From Bacteroidia bacterium (GTDB lineage: Bacteria > Bacteroidota > Bacteroidia > J057): DNA of 64,000 nt. This document shows, in pieces, positions 17,258-25,486 of the stretch (position 1 is the stretch's first letter; every line of letters begins with the position of its first letter). Position numbers and translations under genes: made by a program. The DNA lies in assembly GCA_033391075.1 (NCBI GenBank), contig JAWPMV010000001.1, positions 372,001-436,000 on the forward strand, written 5' to 3'. Below the pieces are notes generated by a model. The model saw only the letters and a program-made list of their open reading frames with translations, was not told the origin of the DNA and ran no database searches.

Positions 17258-18427
17258 CTAAATAGCCCTTTTTGGGGGCTTGCATTCAAATCGGCGAATA
17301 AATTGCCAATTGTAGTCATGGTATTCGTGAGTCAGTCCCCAGCTTAAGGCTTCTGTCGGAGATTTTTCCGTATCCAGGGATCTTACCAGGCCAGCAGCGT
17401 GGGGGCCACCTTTGATATATGATTTGATTTCGAAATTGATTCCATCCGGCGCCCATTGCAGGGTGTTGCGTTCTGGTCCATCTGTCGTAATCATCGCTGC
17501 TATTCCTCCTTGATACGGCCATACGCAGACCTCATGTCCACTATTGCTAATGGGATTATATGGGGATTTGATATAGGGACCTTCAAGTTTGTCCGAAATA
17601 GCGACTCCATGTTTGATCTCTCTACCTCCCAAAGTGATTTGTTCACCCATTCTTTCTCCTTTATAATAGAGATGGAATTTATTGTTGAAATAGATGAGGC
17701 AGGGATCATGTACTTTATGGCTATCAAAATCTCCTCTTGTTTTGACTTGAAAACGATCATCTTCTTCTCCTAACCACTCTCCATTATCCGCCGGGGAAAT
17801 GATGGGCGCATCCAGTTTCCGGAAAGGGCCGCCTGGATTTGTCGCAATAGCCATGCCTACCTGATTTTTGACTCGGTTTACATAGGGATGCTTGACGGTT
17901 TGATAGGTGAGAACAAACTTATCTTCAAATTGCATGACTTCTGGTGTGAAAACGGATCTGTCATCATAGGCTCCCTCTGGCCCTCTTCCTACTGCAAGTC
18001 CCTCCTCTTTCCATGTCCAACCATCTTCTGAAGTTGCATACCATATCTCGGTCAAATCCCAGGGAAAGACTTTATTTGCCGGATCTCCTGTGTGAAAGCC
18101 TTTGGTAATCCCGGTAGTCCTTGAATAGTAAACATAGTATTTCCCGTCAATGGATAGGACAGCACTGGGGTCGCGTCGGGTTACTCCCTCTTCGAAAGCA
18201 AAATCTCCTTTTAGGTCAAAGCTTTTGCAATTACAAAACCAGTCAGGCCCTTGTGCATAGCCTCTTTCCAGGGCACGTTTACTTGCGGAACTGAGTTTTG
18301 CGTCTTTAGGAATGCCCAAAAACTTTTTGTCTTCCTCACTATAGCTGCTAGCGGGAGGAGCAGGAGAGGAGCAGGAATAGAAGCCTGCGCATATCAGAAA
18401 TATGGCCAGAAATTTAAAATTCTTCAT
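17258..18427 (-). CDS. GH117 alpha-1,3-L-(3,6-anhydro)galactosidase, lipoprotein
   Basis: A 389-residue five-bladed beta-propeller glycoside hydrolase. GH117 enzymes remove 3,6-anhydro-L-galactose from the non-reducing end of neoagaro-oligosaccharides, the last step of agar breakdown. Family blocks seen: [18 protein letters not shown] near the N-terminus (the helix that swaps between subunits), [20 protein letters not shown] (catalytic-base Asp), [33 protein letters not shown] and [18 protein letters not shown], which holds the conserved His and Glu. I start at the ATG at 18427 because it gives a lipoprotein signal ([19 protein letters not shown], Cys19 lipidated); a longer frame to 18484 adds unrelated residues. 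Most characterised homologues are cytoplasmic or periplasmic; lipidation suggests this one is tethered to a membrane. No other agar-degrading gene is in the window. Some GH117 subgroups may act on other galactans. Confidence 0.9.
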   Translation of the reverse strand: MKNFKFLAIFLICAGFYSCSSPAPPASSYSEEDKKFLGIPKDAKLSSASKRALERGYAQGPDWFCNCKSFDLKGDFAFEEGVTRRDPSAVLSIDGKYYVYYSRTTGITKGFHTGDPANKVFPWDLTEIWYATSEDGWTWKEEGLAVGRGPEGAYDDRSVFTPEVMQFEDKFVLTYQTVKHPYVNRVKNQVGMAIATNPGGPFRKLDAPIISPADNGEWLGEEDDRFQVKTRGDFDSHKVHDPCLIYFNNKFHLYYKGERMGEQITLGGREIKHGVAISDKLEGPYIKSPYNPISNSGHEVCVWPYQGGIAAMITTDGPERNTLQWAPDGINFEIKSYIKGGPHAAGLVRSLDTEKSPTEALSWGLTHEYHDYNWQFIRRFECKPPKRAI

Positions 18428-18589
18428 AGTAGCGTTTTTTTGAGAATTCGTGAATTTACTCAATTCAGGAATTAAAATCCGCAAAAGCCAGTATTGACAA
18501 AAATCTATCCTTCCTCTGATTTATCTCAATAGAGATGAGGAGGGATGTAGTGAGATTGATGCTATTAGGAAAACCAAAACTTAGAGAAG

Positions 18590-19483
18590 ATGACTAATAG
18601 CCAAAGCAATCGAGTTCTGAAAAATATTTCTGAAGAAAGGCGAATCCACCATATACTGGTTCCCATAGATTTTTCAGAGGCAGCACATAATGCATTTGAA
18701 TACGCCCTTCATATAGCAGAAATGCTGAATGCAAGATTGAGTGTTTTGCATGTTTACCAGGACGTACATGCCAATTTGTCTTATATCCCCGCACAGTTCG
18801 TTTCGGCGCTTCGGGAAGAAAAACTGGACAAAGCACATGCTCTGCTGGATAGATATTTAGAGGAAGCCCGATCTGATTTGGGAAAATCTGTACGAGCCTC
18901 TTCCAGTTTGCGAAGTGGACATGCAGCCTCTGAGATCGTAAAATTTGCGAAAGAACAAAATACGGATATGATCATCATGGGTACACAGGGTGCAAACAGT
19001 CCTTCAGAGCAAATTCTTGGTAGCATAGCTGCACGGGTGATCCAGAGATGCAAGTGCTGTCCGGTTTTGGCTATTCCTTCCACTACCAGCTTTCGACCGA
19101 TCCGAAAGATTATGTACGCCCTTAGCCTGGAGGACAATGATGCAGAAAGCGTAGAGGAGTTGATCAATTTCTCCAGTGCTATGAAAAGTAGCCTGATCTG
19201 TACCACCGTCAAGGCCGAAAATTCTAATTGGGCCATGCTGGAAAAGGGCTTTATCGAACAGCTTGAAAACTGGGAAAATGAAGGCAAGCTGACTTTGTCG
19301 ATCCAGGAGACACGAGATATAATTGATGGATTGCGAGCTTTTATGGATGCTAATAGAATAGACATTATCGCGATGAAAACGCATTCAGAAAGAGCAAGCT
19401 TTCAAGAACGATCTCAAAGCCTTACACGGAAAATACTCATGGATGTCCGCGTCCCTGTTCTGGCCTTTCAAAAAGAAGATTAA
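18590..19483 (+). CDS. Tandem-domain universal stress protein (UspA family)
   Basis: 297 residues with two Usp folds. The first (about 20-160) begins HHILVPIDFSEAAHNAFEYA and contains the nucleotide-binding signature IIMGTQGANSPSEQILGSIA before the strand CCPVLAIPS. The second (about 165-297) starts FRPIRKIMYALSLEDND and ends VRVPVLAFQKED; its glycine-rich nucleotide loop is degenerate (ERASFQERSQSL), so it may not bind ATP. This is the standard Bacteroidota layout for tandem Usp proteins, thought to sense energy or stress state in the cytoplasm. It lies 24 bases upstream of PEP carboxykinase and may be co-transcribed with it, linking stress signalling to a gluconeogenic enzyme. Confidence 0.9.
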   Translation: MTNSQSNRVLKNISEERRIHHILVPIDFSEAAHNAFEYALHIAEMLNARLSVLHVYQDVHANLSYIPAQFVSALREEKLDKAHALLDRYLEEARSDLGKSVRASSSLRSGHAASEIVKFAKEQNTDMIIMGTQGANSPSEQILGSIAARVIQRCKCCPVLAIPSTTSFRPIRKIMYALSLEDNDAESVEELINFSSAMKSSLICTTVKAENSNWAMLEKGFIEQLENWENEGKLTLSIQETRDIIDGLRAFMDANRIDIIAMKTHSERASFQERSQSLTRKILMDVRVPVLAFQKED

Positions 19484-19507
19484 TCCCAATTACCCAACAT
19501 ATAAAAG

Positions 19508-21127
19508 ATGAAAAACAGCAATCTGAAATCCATATTTCAAGGCCTGGACGAATTAGGTCTATCAAATGCCAAAGGAGTTTTTTGGAACCTGACGGCCGCC
19601 GAACTGGTAAGCGAAGCCCTCAAAAATGGGGAGGGTGTTCTGGCTGATACTGGTGCATTTATGTGGGATACGGGCAAGTTCACAGGGCGATCTCCTCAGG
19701 ATCGATATATCGTGAAGGATGAGATCACTCGCGATAAGGTTTGGTGGGGAGATATCAATATCTCTTTCGATGAAGAAAAATTTGATCAGCTTTATCAGAA
19801 AGTAATTCAGAGCATGAATTACAAAAAGCTGTATGTGCGTGATGCATTTGCAGGGGCTGATCCAAGATATAGACTTAAACTCAGGGTCATAGACACACAG
19901 GCAGCTCATAATCTCTTTTGCTACAATATGTTTTTGCGCCCTGAGGCAGAAGAGCTGGTCAATTTTGATCCTGATTTTCGTCTCTTGGTTGTTCCTGAAT
20001 TTAAAGCAGATCCAGAAATTGACGGCACCCGAAATGAGAATTTCGCGATCATTCATTTCAAAAAACGCCTGATTTTGGTTGGTGGAACTGGTTATACTGG
20101 AGAAACCAAAAAAGGAGTCTTTAGTGTATTGAACTTTCTGCTTCCAGAAAAGGAGAATGTCCTTTCTATGCATTGTAGTGCCAATATGGGACCAGAAGGA
20201 GATACAGCTATTTTCTTTGGGCTATCGGGTACGGGAAAAACGACCTTGAGTGCTGATAAAGGAAGAAGGTTAATCGGAGATGATGAACATGCATGGACCG
20301 ATGAGGGAGTCTTCAATTTTGAGGGAGGTTGTTATGCGAAAGTGATTGATTTGAGTCCTGAAAACGAACCAGAGATTTACCAGGCCATAAAATTTGGCGC
20401 TATACTGGAAAATACCCGCTTTTCCCCGGGAACCAGCACCGTAGACTACAGCAATATAGAAGTTACTCAAAATACCCGGGTGTCCTATCCCATTCACCAT
20501 ATGCCTGATGCGGTTGTGCCTTCTATAGGACCACTACCTCAAAATGTGTTTTTCCTTACCTGTGATGCTTATGGAGTATTACCTCCGATTTCAAAACTGA
20601 GTATCAGCCAGGCTATGTATCAATTTATTTCTGGTTATACAGCCAAGGTGGCAGGGACTGAAACCGGGGTTGATGAACCGATGGCTGTTTTTTCGGCATG
20701 TTTTGGCGCGCCATTTATGCCCTTGCATCCCAGTAAGTATGCGGAATTATTGGGGGAAAAAATCCGAAAAGACGAGGTCAATATCTGGCTGGTGAATACC
20801 GGTTGGACTGGAGGCCCCTATGGAAAAGGAAGCCGGATCAAATTGAAATACACCCGAGCTATGATTCGGGCAGCATTGGAAAAAAAGTTGGATGAAATTC
20901 CCTTCGTAAAAGATCCCTATTTCGGACTCGAAGTTCCATCCAGCTGTCCGGGAGTCCCTGACGAACTTCTGCTTCCTCAGGGAACCTGGTCAGATAAGCA
21001 GGCTTATGCTGAGTTGGCCGAAAAACTGATTGGACAATTCAGAGAAAACTTCCGTCAATTCGAAGCAGAAAGTTCAGAAGAAATCCTGGCCGGAGCTCCG
21101 GGATTCAAAAAAGTAATTTCTCATTAA
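19508..21127 (+). CDS. pckA: ATP-dependent phosphoenolpyruvate carboxykinase
   Basis: A 539-residue enzyme of full family length that converts oxaloacetate and ATP to PEP, CO2 and ADP (EC 4.1.1.49), the entry to gluconeogenesis. The P-loop is GLSGTGKTTLSAD (about 238-250), followed by the metal site RRLIGDDEHAWTDEG. The substrate region FTGRSPQDRYIVKD near residue 60 and the adenine-binding RYTRAMIRAAL-like segment (KLKYTRAMIRAAL) near 450 are intact. This is the ATP-using (not GTP) type, as expected in Bacteroidota. Start at ATG 19508. A strong terminator follows at 21165. Confidence 0.97.
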   Translation: MKNSNLKSIFQGLDELGLSNAKGVFWNLTAAELVSEALKNGEGVLADTGAFMWDTGKFTGRSPQDRYIVKDEITRDKVWWGDINISFDEEKFDQLYQKVIQSMNYKKLYVRDAFAGADPRYRLKLRVIDTQAAHNLFCYNMFLRPEAEELVNFDPDFRLLVVPEFKADPEIDGTRNENFAIIHFKKRLILVGGTGYTGETKKGVFSVLNFLLPEKENVLSMHCSANMGPEGDTAIFFGLSGTGKTTLSADKGRRLIGDDEHAWTDEGVFNFEGGCYAKVIDLSPENEPEIYQAIKFGAILENTRFSPGTSTVDYSNIEVTQNTRVSYPIHHMPDAVVPSIGPLPQNVFFLTCDAYGVLPPISKLSISQAMYQFISGYTAKVAGTETGVDEPMAVFSACFGAPFMPLHPSKYAELLGEKIRKDEVNIWLVNTGWTGGPYGKGSRIKLKYTRAMIRAALEKKLDEIPFVKDPYFGLEVPSSCPGVPDELLLPQGTWSDKQAYAELAEKLIGQFRENFRQFEAESSEEILAGAPGFKKVISH

Positions 21128-21164
21128 GTATACGAAAATAGTGAAGACGAAGTCCATATGTTTA

Positions 21165-21202
21165 AGAGTGATAAGACAATAGTCTTATCGCTCTTTTTTT
21201 TA
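21165..21202 (+). terminator. Rho-independent terminator after pckA
   Basis: AGAGTGATAAGAC (21165-21177), short loop, GTCTTATCGCTCT (21182-21194) with one G-T pair, then eight T residues. Confidence 0.93.
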
Positions 21203-21272
21203 AGATATGGGACATAGATAAAGGGAAAGCTGGGTGAAAATGAAGGCGATAGGGAGTCAAGGCCTTATTCCC

Positions 21273-21773
21273 TTATTTATCCACCAATTCCAACTGCTTT
21301 CGATAGTCGTCAATTCTGGTACTGGAATTACTGTCTACCATCAGGATAACTGCCATCATCGCAATAGTTGTGATACTGATGGCTCTCCAAAGAGGTTTGT
21401 CAACGAAAATGATCAAGAGTGCTGCAATTGCAATGATGATTGGAATGGCTTTGAAAACTACGGTCTGAAATTCTCCGACAGTTTTTTCGGCGCGACTTAT
21501 TTCCGCTTTTACAAATGCAGTCGGATCTGAATTGTAAGCTGTAGCAAAGTTGTTAAGTCTCGACTTATTGGTGAAAAATAACCCCAGGCCTACAGCTAAA
21601 ACTAAAATGCCTGCCACTAGGGTCGGGTAGATGAATGCTCTGGCGGTTTCGGTTTTTCCAAGTTGCCAAAATCCTATACTTGCAGCCAGAAATACAAGTC
21701 CGAAAAGTATGAAGAATTTCGATGAGAAGATTTCATCTTTGGCCCATTCGTTAGCTATTTTTAAGATGTCCAT
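21273..21773 (-). CDS. Four-helix membrane protein of unknown function
   Basis: 166 residues with four hydrophobic segments: FFILFGLVFLAASIGFW, FIYPTLVAGILVLAVGLGLF, AIPIIIAIAALLIIFVD and ISITTIAMMAVILMV. The loop between helices two and three is charged and probably cytoplasmic. Its start lies only 4 bases after the stop of the AraC regulator, so it is the last gene of an SDR-AraC-membrane protein operon read on the minus strand. The start MDILKIANEWAKDEIF is well defined. I do not recognise a family; proteins of this size next to AraC regulators are frequent in Bacteroidota, but have no known role. Confidence 0.75.
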   Translation of the reverse strand: MDILKIANEWAKDEIFSSKFFILFGLVFLAASIGFWQLGKTETARAFIYPTLVAGILVLAVGLGLFFTNKSRLNNFATAYNSDPTAFVKAEISRAEKTVGEFQTVVFKAIPIIIAIAALLIIFVDKPLWRAISITTIAMMAVILMVDSNSSTRIDDYRKQLELVDK

Positions 21774-21777
21774 TGCT

Positions 21778-22707
21778 TTAATTCAGTTTAAATTTTTCGA
21801 TGTAGTCCGAAGGACTTAGGCCTTCTTTCTTTTTGAATAATCTTGAAAAGTACTGGGGATATTCGAAGCCTAACTCATAGGCTACTTCAGAGATAGTTTT
21901 ATTAGGTTTCAATAAAATATGCTTGGCTTCATCAATCAAGTATAATTGCAAGTGTTCTGTGGTGGTTTTACCGGTTTCTTTTTTGAGGGTGTCGCTGAGG
22001 TAACGTTGAGAAACCGACATCTGCTCCGCTATTTGTTCAATGCTGGGAATGCCTTTTTCCTGTAGCTGTCCCGATTCAAAATATGCTTCCAGTTGTTGGT
22101 TAAATTTCTCCAGCAGATCATTCGAGAGCTCTTTCCGATGAAGAAACTGCCTTTCATAAAATCGGTTGGCATATTTTAACAGGGTACTTAATTGAGAGAT
22201 GATGATGTCTTTACTAAACTCATCCTGGTTGTTGTGATATTCTATATCAATATTTTCTACAATGGATTCTATCTGCCTTTCTTCTTTGGGAGAAAGATGC
22301 AGGGCTTCATTTACTGCATAGGAAAAGAATCCATATTTTTTAATCTGATGCGCTAATTCTGTCCCTTTGAGGAAATCTTCGTGAAAATTTATAGAAAAGC
22401 CTTTTTGCTCAAAAACCACGCTATTGTCCCACTGCAAGACTTGCCTGGGAGCAAGGAAAATCAAGGCTCCATTCGTGAAGTCATATTTTGTTCGGCCATA
22501 GGTTAAGTTTCCTTTGACAATCTTTTTCAGACTGATAGAATAGCAATCATTGGTGATCGGAGGCGAACTCTCTCTTGGGCAAGGAAGAAAATTGTCCCCG
22601 CTTGCGAACATGACGCTCAGCATTGGATGCTCTGGCCTAGCTAGTTGCATGTAATCCAGATATGCGGATAGAGTTTTGAAATGCTGCATTTTAACGCTCT
22701 TTTTCAA
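21778..22707 (-). CDS. AraC-family transcriptional regulator
   Basis: 309 residues. The C-terminal DNA-binding domain (about 205-305) shows the two helix-turn-helix units of AraC proteins: SIEQIAEQMSVSQRYLSDTL and KTISEVAYELGFEYPQYFSRLF, the latter followed by KKKEGLSPSDY. The N-terminal half is a cupin-like sensing domain (FTNGALIFLAPRQVLQWDN) that would bind an unknown small molecule. It is sandwiched between an upstream SDR gene (36 bases) and a downstream membrane protein (4 bases), so it probably controls its own operon. The start is ATG at 22707 or the second Met six codons later. Confidence 0.9.
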   Translation of the reverse strand: MKKSVKMQHFKTLSAYLDYMQLARPEHPMLSVMFASGDNFLPCPRESSPPITNDCYSISLKKIVKGNLTYGRTKYDFTNGALIFLAPRQVLQWDNSVVFEQKGFSINFHEDFLKGTELAHQIKKYGFFSYAVNEALHLSPKEERQIESIVENIDIEYHNNQDEFSKDIIISQLSTLLKYANRFYERQFLHRKELSNDLLEKFNQQLEAYFESGQLQEKGIPSIEQIAEQMSVSQRYLSDTLKKETGKTTTEHLQLYLIDEAKHILLKPNKTISEVAYELGFEYPQYFSRLFKKKEGLSPSDYIEKFKLN

Positions 22708-22743
22708 GTTGCCAATGGACGTATTTTCCTTTGAATTTTTGAC

Positions 22744-23691
22744 TTAAATTTTCCATTCGAAATTCGTTGCCTTTTCGGATACCTCCCAAAGCTTTGTTGC
22801 AACAGTTTTGTCTTGGGCGTGTGCCTCTAATTTGCATTCGCCTACAGGCCCTGTCCATTGCATTCTACCCGTAGGACCATAATATGCCTTCTGATTCAGG
22901 TTCTCTTCGGTAGCACACATCACTTCGGGATATGAACCCTTTTCAGCCGACTGGACCAGGGGGGTCATCGACATCAATCCGAAAAGAATCCTATCTCGTA
23001 AACCCCCACTATTTTTGATAAGGGAGGTAGCGGAAGCACCAGGATGGCAGACATAGACTTCCACCTCATTCCTGGCAGCTTTAATTCTGTCTTGCAATTC
23101 GTAGGCAAACATGATTTGGGCCAATTTACTATGACAATAGGTATTCATAGGATGGTAATTTTTATCCCAGTTCATGTCAGCGAACTGCATGGTTTTCAGG
23201 CCCATTTTATAGCCTTCACTGCCAACGACTACTATGCGTCCTTTGGACTCTTCCACCTTCTCGTAAAGTAATCCGCACAAGAGAAAATGACCATAATGAT
23301 TTACGCCAAGCTGACTCTCAAATCCGTCCTTTGTGAACTTTTGTGTGGGGACTTGTGCAATAGCAGCATTACAAATCAATGCATCAATCCTGGCTACAGT
23401 TGCAATTACCTCTTTTGCGGCATTGCGTACAGAAGCAAGCTCAGCCAAATCCATTTTAATAAATGAAACTTTAGCTGTTGATCCAAATTGCCCTTTCAGG
23501 TCTTCAATTGCTTTATTAGATTTTTGTTCATTTCGATTAAGCATGATGACCTCCGCACCTTTGCCCAGAAGTATTTTGCTCGCTTCAAAACCTGCTCCTG
23601 TATTCGCTCCAGTGATAAGGTAGGTTTTGCCACTTAAGCTACCTAATCTTTCGGGTGTCCACCCTTGTTTGCCAAATTCTTGCGTATTCAT
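22744..23691 (-). CDS. Short-chain dehydrogenase/reductase (SDR)
   Basis: 315 residues of a Rossmann-fold oxidoreductase close to the retinol-dehydrogenase/protochlorophyllide-reductase-like branch. Cofactor motif TGANTGAGFEASK (TGxxxGxG, about 27-39), NAG-equivalent LICNAAIAQ, catalytic Ser in VVVGSEGYK and YxxxK in TYCHSKLAQ are all present. The basic residue after the second strand (NRNEQKS) suggests NADPH. The substrate cannot be deduced. It is the first gene of the operon with the AraC regulator, and may act on a compound sensed by it. Confidence 0.88.
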   Translation of the reverse strand: MNTQEFGKQGWTPERLGSLSGKTYLITGANTGAGFEASKILLGKGAEVIMLNRNEQKSNKAIEDLKGQFGSTAKVSFIKMDLAELASVRNAAKEVIATVARIDALICNAAIAQVPTQKFTKDGFESQLGVNHYGHFLLCGLLYEKVEESKGRIVVVGSEGYKMGLKTMQFADMNWDKNYHPMNTYCHSKLAQIMFAYELQDRIKAARNEVEVYVCHPGASATSLIKNSGGLRDRILFGLMSMTPLVQSAEKGSYPEVMCATEENLNQKAYYGPTGRMQWTGPVGECKLEAHAQDKTVATKLWEVSEKATNFEWKI

Positions 23692-23841
23692 TTTTTATTT
23701 ATTGAAAAGAATAAGACAAAGATCGATACGAAGCCGCTTTAACTCCTTATACGAAATTTCAAATCCTGTATACTTTTTGGTTAATTCAATAATTGCAGAC
23801 AATTATCCTTTAACTTAGGTAAGAATTAAACACAGAGTTAT

Positions 23842-24165
23842 ATGTGGGAAGAAAAACTCAAAATCTACGATGAATTGGTAGAAAAATGTCCTCGCTTTGA
23901 TCGAAAAGGCAAGACTATGCCCTATACCTCAGCCAATGGATACATGTTTTCCCTACTCAATAAAGCTGGCGAGTTTGGCATCCGTTTCTCTAAAGAAGTT
24001 CAGCAAAAGTATATAGAGGAATTCGGAACAGGGCTTTATAAATCCTATGGGGCAACTATGAAAGGCTATGTTCGTATTCCTGATAAGATGTTGGAGGATT
24101 TGGAGAAACTGGCTGAGTACCTCAATGAGAGTTATGATTATGTCATGACTTTGCCTCCGAAATAG
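23842..24165 (+). CDS. TfoX N-terminal-like small protein
   Basis: 107 residues. The overall pattern (a start helix, GKTMPYTSANGYMFSLLNKAGEFGIRFS, KGYVRIPDKMLEDLEKLAEYLNESYDY, ending in LPPK) resembles the compact TfoX N-terminal/YjbR-like fold found as a stand-alone protein in many Bacteroidota. These stand-alone versions have no proven function; a link to competence is known only for the gammaproteobacterial TfoX. The next gene begins one base after the stop, which indicates co-transcription. Confidence 0.65.
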   Translation: MWEEKLKIYDELVEKCPRFDRKGKTMPYTSANGYMFSLLNKAGEFGIRFSKEVQQKYIEEFGTGLYKSYGATMKGYVRIPDKMLEDLEKLAEYLNESYDYVMTLPPK

Positions 24166-24166
24166 A

Positions 24167-24514
24167 ATGTTTAAATGTCGTACCATGAAATTTGCACAGG
24201 AAAATACTCCCTTACCCAAAGGATGGTGTTACCTTATGATTACTGTACAAAGAACCGGACAAGTACTATCTCCATCAGGAGGTTGGTTCCTGAACAAAGA
24301 AGATGATCTCTATATCCAGTTTGATGAACTCGATGAAGCGAAGGCCTGGGCAAGCGATAAGGCAAAAAGATCCGATGATATTTCTATTTTATTGTACAAA
24401 GAAGGAGATGTTTTTGTAGAAGAATTCAATTCTCCTGTACACGCTTACACCTATTCACGACCCAAAGTAGGCTGGAAAACAATCCTCATGAGAATTTTGG
24501 GAAAACGAAAATGA
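24167..24514 (+). CDS. Hypothetical protein, 115 residues
   Basis: Starts one base after the TfoX-like gene. A soluble protein without signal or membrane segment, with alternating strands (GWCYLMITVQRTGQVLSPSG, DDISILLYKEGDVFVEEF) and a basic tail WKTILMRILGKRK. A second Met six codons in (MKFAQENTPL) could be the true start; the one-base junction favours the first. I do not recognise a family. A long imperfect inverted repeat that includes its last codon follows. Confidence 0.6.
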   Translation: MFKCRTMKFAQENTPLPKGWCYLMITVQRTGQVLSPSGGWFLNKEDDLYIQFDELDEAKAWASDKAKRSDDISILLYKEGDVFVEEFNSPVHAYTYSRPKVGWKTILMRILGKRK

Positions 24515-24559
24515 AATTCGAGGACATTGAAGGGAAGTTCCCCTTCAATGTGTAATTTC
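24513..24559 (+). terminator. Inverted repeat after the hypothetical gene, probable terminator
   Basis: ACATTGAAGGG (24524-24534), loop AAGTTC, CCCTTCAATGT (24541-24551): a perfect 11-bp stem, extended outward by GAAATT/AATTTC. The T run after it is short, so it could instead be an RNA-stabilising hairpin. Confidence 0.55.
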
Positions 24560-24577
24560 AAGCTCTAAACCGAAGGT

Positions 24578-25144
24578 ATGAATCTGAGAGAAAAAAATCC
24601 TGCTTTGCTCCTCATCGACATCCAAAAAGGCATGGACGAAATAGAATATTGGGGAGGCAATCGAAACAATCCGAATGCAGAAGAAAAAGCCCAGGAGATT
24701 CTGGCCAAATGGCGCGAACTAAACTTGCCCATTTATCATGTACAGCACTCTTCCCAAAACCCCATTTCCAAATTACATCATACACATCCGGGCTTTGAGC
24801 TAAAAGACGGATTCAAACCACAGGAAGGAGAGCCGCTTATTGTCAAAAATGTCAATAGCGCCTTTATTGGAACAGATTTGAAGGAGCAGTTGGAAAAAGC
24901 AGGAATCGATACCCTCGTGATCGTAGGCCTGACCACCAATCACTGTGTTTCTACAACTACCCGCATGGCTGGGAATTTTGGCTTCCAAACCTATCTCATT
25001 TCTGACGCCACAGCTACTTTTGACCGCATCGGCATCAATGGAGAAAAATATAGTTCTGAGGTAGTACATCTCACTACCCTGGCAAGCCTGAATGAAGAAT
25101 TTGCAGAGGTAGTGGATACCGAGACTTTGCTGGCAAAGGTATAA
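24578..25144 (+). CDS. Isochorismatase-family cysteine hydrolase
   Basis: 188 residues of the cysteine hydrolase fold. The catalytic triad is visible: Asp14 in ALLLIDIQKGMDE, Lys near 90 in PLIVKNVNSAF, and Cys near 123 in LTTNHCVSTTTRMA. The cis-peptide region VIVGLTTNH is normal. Members cleave amides such as nicotinamide, N-carbamoyl compounds or ureido products; the exact substrate cannot be read here, and no pathway neighbours help. It is separated from the preceding pair by a hairpin and is probably transcribed alone. Confidence 0.9.
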   Translation: MNLREKNPALLLIDIQKGMDEIEYWGGNRNNPNAEEKAQEILAKWRELNLPIYHVQHSSQNPISKLHHTHPGFELKDGFKPQEGEPLIVKNVNSAFIGTDLKEQLEKAGIDTLVIVGLTTNHCVSTTTRMAGNFGFQTYLISDATATFDRIGINGEKYSSEVVHLTTLASLNEEFAEVVDTETLLAKV

Positions 25145-25261
25145 GGGATCATTTGACCCCTCCGCGCAGGCCAACTTCCCCTTATTCGCCGAATAATGGG
25201 AGGAGCGCAATCCGATTACGTATAATTTTGCTAGCGAATCCTATTTTGATCCAGCCTCCAG

Positions 25262-25364
25262 TGTCATTGCGAGGTCAAAATTTGACCGAAGCAATCTCCT
25301 TGATTCCGATTAGTTTTTTAAGTCAAGGGGATTGCTTCGGCTGTCATACAGCCTCGCAATGACA
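25262..25364. repeat. Long imperfect palindrome of the GTCATTGCGAGG / GAAGCAATC type
   Basis: Outer arms TGTCATTGCGAGG (25262-25274) and CCTCGCAATGACA (25352-25364) are exact complements. Inner arms CCGAAGCAATCTCCTTGA (25286-25303) and TCAAGGGGATTGCTTCGG (25323-25340) pair with one G-T. Each side carries its own mini-hairpin (GGTCAAA/TTTGACC and GGCTG/CAGCC). This is the widely dispersed palindromic repeat containing the words CATTGCGAGG and GAAGCAATC, seen in many bacterial genomes, probably a small non-autonomous mobile element. It sits between two genes that end toward it. Confidence 0.85.
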
Positions 25365-25397
25365 TCTTTGATGAAGGATTAATCTATAAAATACGCT

Positions 25398-25432
25398 GAA
25401 CAAGGATTGAAGAACAAGGAACAAGGAACAAG
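25398..25432. repeat. GAACAAG heptanucleotide tandem repeat
   Basis: Four copies of GAACAAG (25398-25404, then three in a row at 25412-25432). It lies in the same 340-base intergenic stretch as the palindrome. The rest of 25145-25486 shows nothing coding. Confidence 0.7.
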
Positions 25433-25486
25433 GAATTGAGCAGTAAAAACCCTCAAGAACACGAGAACACTCGAACAACTCTCCCT

